Shown here: one piece after another, positions 18,891-25,926 of the stretch | Layout: the number at the start of each line of letters is the position of its first letter | Numbering within the stretch: the first letter of the stretch is position 1 | DNA from: an uncultured Gammaproteobacteria bacterium | GTDB taxonomy: Bacteria > Pseudomonadota > Gammaproteobacteria > Pseudomonadales > Azotimanducaceae | NCBI GenBank assembly: GCA_913050215.1 | Contig: CAJXBG010000010.1 | Location: 1-62,025 of the forward strand | Reading direction: 5' to 3' | DNA: 62,025 nucleotides | Translations under genes and position numbers: made by a program | The notes under the pieces: model-generated | What the model was told of the DNA's origin: nothing | Seen by the model: the letters and a program-made list of their open reading frames with translations, nothing else | Databases searched by the model: none

Positions 18891-19811
18891 TTAGGGCAAT
18901 AGACGAAGAATCTTCAGGAATTCCCGTGGGTCTTTGAGGTAATTCTGTCCTTCACCGGATAGCAGCCTTGTGAGTACAAATCTAGAAGCTGCTGTTCTGC
19001 AGAACATGGGTAATAGCCTTGTTTCGTCGTCCGTCAACGAGCGCACATCGCCATACCCTTGTAGCAAAGCCTGTGCTAATTCCTCATTGACGTGGCCACC
19101 GGAATCCGTACACCAGACGAGTAACGCGATCGCAACATCCTGAATAAGATAGTCTTCACAGGCGTGGTAGAAGTCGATGACACCGGTAAGCCTGTCTCCT
19201 TCGAACATCGTGTTGTCCATAAACAAATCACCATGGATGATACCGCTCGGAAGGTCGAGCGGGTTTTTAAGCGCATCTTTATAATCTTGGAGAGTTGCCT
19301 CAAGCATGGCGTGATCGTTTTGATGTAGCTCGCTTTGCTTCGATTGCAACGTTTGTTGCGCCCAATCGGGATGAAAGGGGTTGGCGCGGTGATAGCTTGC
19401 GTTGGCCGATGCGGCATGAATATCTGCGACGAGCTTACCAACAGTCCTGCAATGTATTGCTGTAGCGACCGTTGGGTGAGAGCCTGATAATTTTGGGAAC
19501 AACCACGTGGGTTTTTTGCAAAAGATGGTGCTCGACATGCCGTCAAGGGTTCGGAGCGGGCTCGGAACGGGAAGGTGCTTGTTGCTCAGTTGATCCAGAA
19601 GTCTTCCGAAGAAAGATACTTCATTAAAATCCAGTGATTCTGATATTGTCAGAACGTATTCGGTCTCGAAGCCCTCGTTATCAAGGGTAATAAAATAATT
19701 GGAATTCTCAATGCCCGCTGTAATCGGGTCGAACGACACTAGCTCGCCGAGATCAAACATCGCAAGATAATGCTCGAGAGAAGTATGACTAAACTGCGTA
19801 AATGCTGCCAT
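18891..19811 (-). CDS. thrB: Homoserine kinase, aminoglycoside phosphotransferase-fold type
   Basis: Phosphorylates homoserine before threonine synthase (thrC is at 32955 in this window). The 306-residue protein is the APH/choline-kinase-like type found in Pseudomonas and rhizobia, not the GHMP-type enzyme of E. coli. The catalytic loop is IIHGDLFMDNTMF, with the metal-binding GVIDFYHA about 20 residues on; the N-terminal GIENSNYFI matches the nucleotide-binding region. It neighbours DUF2782 and polA, the same arrangement as in Pseudomonas. Confidence 0.95.
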   Translation of the reverse strand: MAAFTQFSHTSLEHYLAMFDLGELVSFDPITAGIENSNYFITLDNEGFETEYVLTISESLDFNEVSFFGRLLDQLSNKHLPVPSPLRTLDGMSSTIFCKKPTWLFPKLSGSHPTVATAIHCRTVGKLVADIHAASANASYHRANPFHPDWAQQTLQSKQSELHQNDHAMLEATLQDYKDALKNPLDLPSGIIHGDLFMDNTMFEGDRLTGVIDFYHACEDYLIQDVAIALLVWCTDSGGHVNEELAQALLQGYGDVRSLTDDETRLLPMFCRTAASRFVLTRLLSGEGQNYLKDPREFLKILRLLP

Positions 19812-19838
19812 GGCTAAATATTCTAGTCGTTAATTTGT

Positions 19839-20219
19839 TTACCACTCAAACAGTACCCACTGAGGGTAAAGTGCCTTGGCGTGATCCAAGCTTTCAAAAT
19901 GAGGTGAGCCGTCTGCAGGCACCATGTAATAGGGGCGACCCAGTTTTGGTACGACTTTAATCGCAATCAGCACGCCGTTGGAGCGGTACTCATACACGGT
20001 TTTGTTTTCGCCGATAACAATTTGAATATCCGGTCCCGTGCTTTCCGTTTCAGGGGAGAGAAAAATTTCATCAGCGACTACCCTAGAAGCGGGAACTGAA
20101 GAAAGAGCAAGCGCCAAAATAATGCCTGCAATGATTCTCGCATTGAAGTGGCACGCAGTCAGGTCAATAAGATTTCGCAGAGCCATTGAAAAGATCCTGT
20201 CGTTCAAAGTAAGGTTCAA
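19839..20219 (-). CDS. DUF2782-family secreted protein
   Basis: Small exported protein of unknown function, 126 residues from ATG 20219; ATG 20186 (115 residues) is an alternative start. A hydrophobic segment around residues 28-46 (IIAGIILALALSSVPAS) acts as a signal peptide. The mature part carries IVIGENKTVYEYRSNG and IKVVPKLGRPYYMVPADG, the hallmark of DUF2782. It lies between thrB (27 bp) and divergent polA (26 bp), a conserved neighbourhood. No role is established. Confidence 0.88.
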   Translation of the reverse strand: MNLTLNDRIFSMALRNLIDLTACHFNARIIAGIILALALSSVPASRVVADEIFLSPETESTGPDIQIVIGENKTVYEYRSNGVLIAIKVVPKLGRPYYMVPADGSPHFESLDHAKALYPQWVLFEW

Positions 20220-20245
20220 GCAATCAAATTCAACAGTGAATTTTT

Positions 20246-22957
20246 ATGAAAAACTCAGAACCAATGGTGCTGGTCGACGGATCATCCTACCTCTTTCGTG
20301 CATTCCATGCACTTCCGAACTTAATGAGTACCAAGGGCGCAAACACCGGTGCGATCAAGGGTGTGGTCGCCATGATCAAGAAATTGGTTCTGGACTATCC
20401 CGATAGTGCGATTGTCGTGGTATTTGATGCTAAGGGCGACACGTTTCGTAATGAGTTGTATCCCGAGTACAAAGCTAATCGCGCAAAAATGCCGGATGAT
20501 CTGAGAGAACAGATCGCGCCGATTCATGAAATCATAAAGGCCCTAGGTTTGCCTCTTATCAGTATCAGCGGTGTCGAAGCTGATGATGTTATCGGGACGA
20601 TGGCTGTGCAAGCGAAGGCTGCAGATTACGATGTCGTTATTTCTACCGGCGACAAGGATATGGCCCAGTTAGTCAACGAGAACGTGTCGCTTATCAACAC
20701 CATGACGGGTGTTGAGATGAATATTGATGGTGTTGTAGAGAAATTTGGTGTCAGACCAGATCAGATTATTGACTATCTCGCTTTGGTTGGTGATACGGCA
20801 GATAACATTCCTGGTGTGCCAAAGTGTGGCCCTAAAACAGCAGTTAAATGGCTTACAGAGTACAGTACGCTAAAGGGTGTGATGGATAACGCCGACGCAG
20901 TCAAAGGCAAGGTAGGCGAATACCTGCGCGAGTCACTGGCGCATCTACCTTTGTCCTATGAACTGGCCACGATAAAACTGGACGTTGTGTTAGATGAAGA
21001 TATCAAAGAGATGCATCCGCGTGCACCTGATAAGGCAGCGCTTAAAACGCTTTACACGGAATATGAGTTCCGCCAATGGAATGAAGAGCTAGCTGATGGA
21101 ATTGAAGCACCAGCGTCTATTAGCACGGAGGATTCAGAAATCCAGGCTAGTCGCGAATACGATGTGGTTTTTCAAGCTTCCGAGTTTGAGCAGTGGCTCG
21201 AAAAACTATCCTCAGCAGAGATGATAACGTTTGATACTGAGACGACCAGTCTGGACTATATGGCCGCTGAGCTTGTCGGGGTGTCTTTTGCCGTTGTCGC
21301 CGGTGAGGCTGCATACGTGCCTATTGCTCATAATTACGAGGGAGCACCGACTCAGCTATCTCTTGATACTGTTTTAAGAGGTATTAAACCGATTCTTGAA
21401 GATCCCAGCATCAAGAAAATCGGTCAAAACATGAAATACGACATGAGTGTGATGGGTAAATATGGTGTGGAAATCCGGGGATTAGCCTTTGACACAATGC
21501 TCGAATCTTACGTGCTGAACTCCGTCGCCTCGCGTCACAATATGGACGACCTCGCCTTGAAGTATCTAGGTCGAACAACAATTCACTTTGAAGACATTGC
21601 TGGGAAAGGCGCAAAACAGGTGACCTTCAACCAGATTGATTTGGAAGTCGCGGGTGAGTATGCGGCCGAAGACGCGGATATTACGCTACAGTTGCATCAG
21701 ACAATTTGGCCCCGATTGTCAGAAAGTGAAAAACTTCGCTCCGTATTTGAGAAAATTGAATTGCCGCTTGTTGGCGTTCTCTCAAGGATTGAGAGAAATG
21801 GCGTGCTGCTCGATACCGATCTTCTTGCGAAGCATAGCGAGGCATTGGCAGTGCGAATTGTTGAATTGGAAGAGGAAGCCTACTCGCTGGCAGGTGAGGA
21901 GTTTAATCTTGGTTCACCGAAACAGTTGCAACAGATATTTTTTGAAAAATTAAAACTGCCTGTTATCAGAAAAACCCCAAAAGGGCAGCCTTCTACTGCA
22001 GAGCCGGTTCTGCAAGAGCTGGCGCACGATTACCCGTTACCGAAGGTGATAATGGAATATCGTGGACTGACCAAACTGAAGTCAACGTATACAGATCAGC
22101 TACCCAAACAGGTACATGAGTCTACAGGCAGGGTTCATACTTCCTATCACCAAGCCGTTGCCGCAACCGGTCGGTTGTCTAGTAAAGATCCGAATTTGCA
22201 AAACATCCCTATAAGGACAGAAGAAGGCCGTCGGGTTAGAAAAGCGTTTATTGCCGCGCCTGGTTATAAACTGATTGCCGCGGATTACTCCCAGATTGAA
22301 CTCCGAATCATGGCGCACCTTTCAAAGGACGATGGATTGTTAAAGGCTTTTAAAGATGGACTGGATATTCACAGTGCTACGGCCTCCGAAGTGTTTGGTC
22401 ATCCCATCGAACAGGTAAAGGATTTCGAGCGAAGGAGTGCCAAGGCGATCAACTTTGGTTTGATCTATGGCATGTCAGCTTTTGGGCTTGCCCGGCAGTT
22501 GTCTATTCCTCGCGGCGACGCGCAGGATTACATCGATTTGTATTTCGAGCGCTATCCTGGTGTAAGAGCCTATATGGATAGCGTCAGAGAGCAAGCCGCG
22601 GGTGACGGTTACGTTGAAACTATCTTCGGCCGTCGTCTCTACTTGCCTGACATCACTGCAAGCAACTTCCAACGCAGGCAGGGAGCCGAGCGAGCTGCGA
22701 TAAATGCGCCAATGCAAGGCAGCGCGGCTGATATTATCAAGCTAGCGATGATTGATGTAGATGGCTGGCTGATGGAATCGGGTATTGATGCAAAAATGAT
22801 CATGCAGGTGCACGATGAACTTGTACTCGAGGTTAGAGAAGACCTAGTACCAAAAGTAATGGCCATCGTGGATGAGAAGATGTCCTCGGCAGCGGAACTC
22901 GATGTGCCGCTTGTTGTTGAATCGGGTATGGGGGACAACTGGGAAGTTGCGCATTAG
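20246..22957 (+). CDS. polA: DNA polymerase I
   Basis: Okazaki-fragment and repair polymerase, 903 residues. Three domains are intact: an N-terminal 5'-3' exonuclease (1-290) with VDGSSYLFRAFHAL and GVEADDVIGT; a 3'-5' proofreading exonuclease with ITFDTETTSLDYM keeping the catalytic Asp and Glu; and a family A polymerase domain with motif A AADYSQIELRIMAHLS, motif B RRSAKAINFGLIYGMSAFG and motif C MQVHDELVLEV. Length is near E. coli PolA (928). Divergent from DUF2782 and followed by the double sRNA locus. Confidence 0.98.
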   Translation: MKNSEPMVLVDGSSYLFRAFHALPNLMSTKGANTGAIKGVVAMIKKLVLDYPDSAIVVVFDAKGDTFRNELYPEYKANRAKMPDDLREQIAPIHEIIKALGLPLISISGVEADDVIGTMAVQAKAADYDVVISTGDKDMAQLVNENVSLINTMTGVEMNIDGVVEKFGVRPDQIIDYLALVGDTADNIPGVPKCGPKTAVKWLTEYSTLKGVMDNADAVKGKVGEYLRESLAHLPLSYELATIKLDVVLDEDIKEMHPRAPDKAALKTLYTEYEFRQWNEELADGIEAPASISTEDSEIQASREYDVVFQASEFEQWLEKLSSAEMITFDTETTSLDYMAAELVGVSFAVVAGEAAYVPIAHNYEGAPTQLSLDTVLRGIKPILEDPSIKKIGQNMKYDMSVMGKYGVEIRGLAFDTMLESYVLNSVASRHNMDDLALKYLGRTTIHFEDIAGKGAKQVTFNQIDLEVAGEYAAEDADITLQLHQTIWPRLSESEKLRSVFEKIELPLVGVLSRIERNGVLLDTDLLAKHSEALAVRIVELEEEAYSLAGEEFNLGSPKQLQQIFFEKLKLPVIRKTPKGQPSTAEPVLQELAHDYPLPKVIMEYRGLTKLKSTYTDQLPKQVHESTGRVHTSYHQAVAATGRLSSKDPNLQNIPIRTEEGRRVRKAFIAAPGYKLIAADYSQIELRIMAHLSKDDGLLKAFKDGLDIHSATASEVFGHPIEQVKDFERRSAKAINFGLIYGMSAFGLARQLSIPRGDAQDYIDLYFERYPGVRAYMDSVREQAAGDGYVETIFGRRLYLPDITASNFQRRQGAERAAINAPMQGSAADIIKLAMIDVDGWLMESGIDAKMIMQVHDELVLEVREDLVPKVMAIVDEKMSSAAELDVPLVVESGMGDNWEVAH

Positions 22958-23045
22958 AACTATTGACGCGTCAAGTTTCCATGCCTCCAATGTGCCGCTG
23001 ATCTGCCCAAAAACAAATTTTTCTTAAAAATTTAACACTTTGTTT

Positions 23046-23073
23046 GGAACTTTTTGCGTATGCGTTAGTCCCA
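23046..23073 (+). promoter_or_regulatory. Sigma-E/AlgU-type promoter of sRNA copy 1
   Basis: GGAACTT at 23046-23052, a 16-bp spacer and TCCCA at 23069-23073, fitting the extracytoplasmic-function sigma pattern GAACTT-N16-TCnnA. The predicted start is near 23080. The element repeats at the same distance (93-94 bp) upstream of the first hairpin in the second copy, which supports function. Confidence 0.6.
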
Positions 23074-23079
23074 ATACTG

Positions 23080-23217
23080 TGTTCATAAAATGAAACATGG
23101 TTATTCAAAAATCTGGTTTGCAGTTTGATAGCAAGACCTTCGGTAATTTCCCCCAAAATGACCGAAGACACAGGCTCTAGTCACACCCTCCCCAACAGTG
23201 ACTAGAGCCTTTTTTTT
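23080..23217 (+). ncRNA. Predicted C-rich-loop small RNA, copy 1 (polA-engB locus)
   Basis: Predicted transcript of about 138 nt; the 5' end is inferred from the promoter spacing. Hairpin A: CTTCGGT (23138-23144) pairs with ACCGAAG (23161-23167) around a 16-nt loop containing CCCCC. Hairpin B: GGCTCTAGTCAC (23173-23184) pairs perfectly with GTGACTAGAGCC (23198-23209) around a loop with CCCTCCCC, followed by eight T, so it doubles as the terminator. The locus between polA and engB is where enteric Spot 42 and Pseudomonas ErsA lie. Unpaired C-rich loops suggest pairing with G-rich ribosome-binding sites. No open frame with SD was seen inside. Confidence 0.75.
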
Positions 23218-23343
23218 GAGTGATATTTAACCAAATCTCAATTGTCTGCCAAGAAAGTTGTCCTAACGATAATACTCTGCCTTAAGTGGGTAACCATTAT
23301 TCGGTCAAAACAGATTGTTCAGCGAAAAAAAGCAGTTTTTGTT

Positions 23344-23371
23344 GGAACTTTTTTTGAAAGGATCAGTCTGA
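23344..23371 (+). promoter_or_regulatory. Sigma-E/AlgU-type promoter of sRNA copy 2
   Basis: GGAACTT at 23344-23350, a 16-bp spacer and TCTGA at 23367-23371: an exact match to the AlgU/RpoE consensus form. The predicted start is near 23378, about 135 nt before the end of the terminator T run. Confidence 0.7.
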
Positions 23372-23377
23372 TTTGTA

Positions 23378-23512
23378 CGTGTAGACGTGTACAAAGTTGG
23401 TTTCCCACGCAGGTGGTTTTTTCGACGGTAATAACTTCGGTAGTTTCCCCCCAAAGCACCGAAGATGAAGGCTCTGGTCACATACTCCCCCAACAGTGAC
23501 CAGAGCTTTTTT
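23378..23512 (+). ncRNA. Predicted C-rich-loop small RNA, copy 2 (polA-engB locus)
   Basis: Second tandem copy, about 135 nt by prediction. Hairpin A: CTTCGGT (23435-23441) and ACCGAAG (23458-23464) enclose a loop with CCCCCC. Hairpin B: GCTCTGGTCAC (23471-23481) pairs with GTGACCAGAGC (23496-23506) around a loop with CTCCCCC, followed by six T. Compared with copy 1, one A-U pair in stem B has become G-C on both arms, a compensatory change that supports a conserved RNA structure. The 5' third differs from copy 1 and can form its own small hairpin (GTACGTG... at 23374 onward). No protein frame is evident. Confidence 0.75.
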
Positions 23513-23597
23513 GTCATAGTCTGTGAACGGATAGAATCCTGTCAGCATTCTTCTGATATTCGGCAAGGTTATTCGTCTGCTAGCACAAAAAATTTGT

Positions 23598-24212
23598 CTA
23601 CATGTTGACCAGATCAGCCAGCCAGATTCGGAGTTGTATTAGAAACTGATCCTTACCAATCGCATGGGTAGAGGAAAACAGTTGGACAGAAACATTATCA
23701 GGAAGTTGTTTTTTGACAGCAAACAACGCTTTTGACTGCGCTCCGCGTTTGAGTTTGTCGCACTTGGTCAGAAGAATATGCAGTGGCACTTGGCTGTTGA
23801 GTGACCACTCAATCATGGTTTTATCAAACTCTTTCAGGGGATGCCGGATATCCATCATCAGCACTAATCCACATAACGCTGCTCGTTTTTGTAGGTACTG
23901 GTCGATGTTTCGGTGCCAGTCCTTTTTCACCGCAGAGGGTACCTTTGCATAACCATATCCGGGTAAATCAACCATTCTGAATTCGTCAGATATTGAAAAA
24001 AAGTTAATAAGCTGAGTTCGGCCGGGTGTTTTACTGGTTCTGGCTAGTTTCTTGTTGCTGGTGAGATAGTTGATTGCGCTGGATTTTCCCGCATTTGATC
24101 GACCACAAAAAGCGATTTCGAGTTTGCCATCAACAGGGCATTGAGCAAGTGTTGCTGCACTCGTCTCGAATGTAGCATTCTCCAGCTTAAGATGTGGATT
24201 TGAAACGCTCAT
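23598..24212 (-). CDS. engB: Ribosome-biogenesis GTPase EngB (YihA/YsxC)
   Basis: Essential GTPase for 50S subunit assembly. From ATG 24212 (SD AAGGAA just upstream on the minus strand) the product is 204 residues, near E. coli YihA (210). A longer frame back to 24362 would run into the cytochrome c4 promoter and adds unrelated sequence, so I reject it. G1 GRSNAGKSSAIN, G2 region ARTSKTPGRTQLINFF, G3 DLPGYGYA, G4 TKCDKL and a G5-like SSTHA are all present. It converges with the sRNA locus downstream of polA. Confidence 0.95.
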   Translation of the reverse strand: MSVSNPHLKLENATFETSAATLAQCPVDGKLEIAFCGRSNAGKSSAINYLTSNKKLARTSKTPGRTQLINFFSISDEFRMVDLPGYGYAKVPSAVKKDWHRNIDQYLQKRAALCGLVLMMDIRHPLKEFDKTMIEWSLNSQVPLHILLTKCDKLKRGAQSKALFAVKKQLPDNVSVQLFSSTHAIGKDQFLIQLRIWLADLVNM

Positions 24213-24345
24213 GCTGTTCCTTTTTTTGGTATCGATTAGTCGATGTAGATCTAATACTACTATGCAACCTTGCTCACTTGTCCGGTTTTGAGACATCGAA
24301 CGAGATTTACTGCAGATCATGTTGATCTTGGCTGAAAAATGTATT

Positions 24346-24374
24346 TTGGGCTTGCGGGCCACGTGCTGTATAAT
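24346..24374 (+). promoter_or_regulatory. Promoter of the cytochrome c4 gene
   Basis: TTGGGC at 24346-24351, a 17-bp spacer and a perfect TATAAT at 24369-24374, 51 bp upstream of the cytochrome c4 ATG. The -35 match is weak (3 of 6). The element overlaps the rejected long version of engB. Confidence 0.45.
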
Positions 24375-24424
24375 GCGCCAGCTATTTTACACAGCATTGT
24401 ATAGATTTGTTTTTAGGAAACCTC

Positions 24425-25027
24425 ATGTTGAGAATATTATTAGGAATTATGGTGTTGCTCGGTTCTTCGGGTCTGCTTGCTGACGGAAACGCCGCAAACG
24501 GGCAGGATTTGGTGATGGTATGCGGGGCATGCCATGGTCAAGACGGCAATAGTCCGGCGGGAGCCTTTCCGAGCCTCGCGGGTCAGGGTGAAAAATACCT
24601 CTATAAGCAGATGGTAGACATCAAGGATGGTCGTCGTTCCGCCATTACCATGACAGGATTGCTGGACGGGTATTCGGACCAGCAAATTATGGATATTGCA
24701 GCCTACTATGCGTCACAGCAGACGAAGGTTGGAGCTGCCAGCGCAGATCTTGTTGCGTTAGGCGAAAAGGTATACCGAGCCGGCGTTGCTAGAAAGAATA
24801 TCGCCGCCTGCACAGCCTGTCATTCTCCGAATGGTGGTGGCAATCGGGCAGCAGCCTTCCCTGCGCTCTCAGGACAGTGGCCGGAATACACAAGCGCTCA
24901 GCTGAAGGCGTTCAGAAGCGGAGAGCGAAACAACGACGGTGAGAGCCGTATGATGAGACTAACCGCAATGGATCTGAGCGATAAGGAGATAGAGGCCGTA
25001 TCGAGTTACCTATACGGGCTGAAATAA
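24425..25027 (+). CDS. Di-heme cytochrome c4
   Basis: Periplasmic or membrane-associated electron carrier, a common donor to cytochrome oxidases. ATG 24425 follows AGGAAACC; ATG 24407 is a less likely alternative. The 200-residue product has a signal peptide ending near SSGLLA, then two cytochrome c domains with CGACH (about residue 32) and CTACH (about 130). Distal Met ligands are likely in MTGLLDG and MRLTAMDL. Two-domain size matches cytochrome c4. Between engB (divergent) and dsbA, as in Pseudomonas. Confidence 0.93.
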   Translation: MLRILLGIMVLLGSSGLLADGNAANGQDLVMVCGACHGQDGNSPAGAFPSLAGQGEKYLYKQMVDIKDGRRSAITMTGLLDGYSDQQIMDIAAYYASQQTKVGAASADLVALGEKVYRAGVARKNIAACTACHSPNGGGNRAAAFPALSGQWPEYTSAQLKAFRSGERNNDGESRMMRLTAMDLSDKEIEAVSSYLYGLK

Positions 25028-25080
25028 TATCGCCGTCCTGTTGCCAACAGACAATATTTGTTGAGATTCAAATAAACGAA

Positions 25081-25105
25081 AAAGGGGCGGTTGAGCCCCT
25101 TTTTT
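25081..25105 (+). terminator. Rho-independent terminator after cytochrome c4
   Basis: AAAGGGGC (25081-25088) pairs with GCCCCTTT (25095-25102) around a 6-nt loop and is followed by a T run to 25105. It lies 54 bp past the cytochrome c4 stop. Confidence 0.85.
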
Positions 25106-25232
25106 GATGCACTCACAGGATGCACCGCCAAGAATTCTGAACGAATCCTGAAGTTGACGTGTTGATTGGACTAGCTCAATTACAACTTCAACCTGTACAC
25201 TCCCCTCTTAGAAAATCGAATTGGAAGAAGAG

Positions 25233-25901
25233 ATGATCAATATCAAAGCACCTGTTAAGCCACTGATCTTTTTATGGGCAGCTTGTCTGAGTATGCTGGC
25301 GCATGCGGAATCGTCCGGCGAGACGATTAAGTATGAAGAAGGTACGCACTATGTCGAGTTACCTGTCCCCATTAAGACTCGCAACCCTGGCAAAGTCGAA
25401 GTGACGGAGTTTTTCTCCTACGGGTGTAATCACTGTTATGCATTTGATCCGTTATTAAAAGTTTGGGAATCTCAGCTAGCGGATGATGTTGAGTTTAACC
25501 GATCCCCGGCGATCTGGAACAAAGCCTACCAGCTGCTGGCGCAAACCTACTACACCGCTCAGGCGTTGAAAGTCGGAGAGAAAATTCATGCGCCACTTTT
25601 CGCTGCGATTCATCGTGAGCGTCGAAGACTCAATGATCCTAAATTAATCGCGGAATTTTTCGGTGAATATGGTGTAGATCCCGAGGATTTTGCCCGAACT
25701 TTTAGCTCCTTTGGTGTGCGAGCAAGCACGCAACAGGCTGAAGCGCGAGGTCGAGCCTATCGTTCGAGCGGTGTGCCGGCGCTAATCGTTAACGGCAAGT
25801 ATCGGATTGAAGGCAGTATGGCTGGCGGCAACACTGAGATGATACGTGTGGCAAATTTTCTGATAGAAAAAGAACGCAAGCTAATCTCTTCAGAGTCCTG
25901 A
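25233..25901 (+). CDS. dsbA: Thiol:disulfide interchange protein DsbA
   Basis: Periplasmic oxidase introducing disulfides into exported proteins; DsbB (57735) would re-oxidise it. ATG 25233 is preceded by GGAAGAAG; a TTG at 25221 is in frame but unlikely. The 222-residue product has a signal peptide ending near MLAHA. The thioredoxin-fold active site is GCNHCYAFDP, so the dipeptide between the cysteines is NH rather than the usual PH; the cis-Pro loop SSGVPALIVNG is normal. The CNHC variant could shift the redox potential, which is inference. It follows cytochrome c4, as in Pseudomonas. Confidence 0.93.
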   Translation: MINIKAPVKPLIFLWAACLSMLAHAESSGETIKYEEGTHYVELPVPIKTRNPGKVEVTEFFSYGCNHCYAFDPLLKVWESQLADDVEFNRSPAIWNKAYQLLAQTYYTAQALKVGEKIHAPLFAAIHRERRRLNDPKLIAEFFGEYGVDPEDFARTFSSFGVRASTQQAEARGRAYRSSGVPALIVNGKYRIEGSMAGGNTEMIRVANFLIEKERKLISSES

Positions 25902-25926
25902 TTCGCAGCCAAGGAAGGTGAGCGAA

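Noticed and set aside
24213-24362. N-terminal extension of EngB to 24362
   Set aside because: The extension is unlike the family, lacks an SD and approaches the cytochrome c4 promoter; the ATG at 24212 has a good SD.
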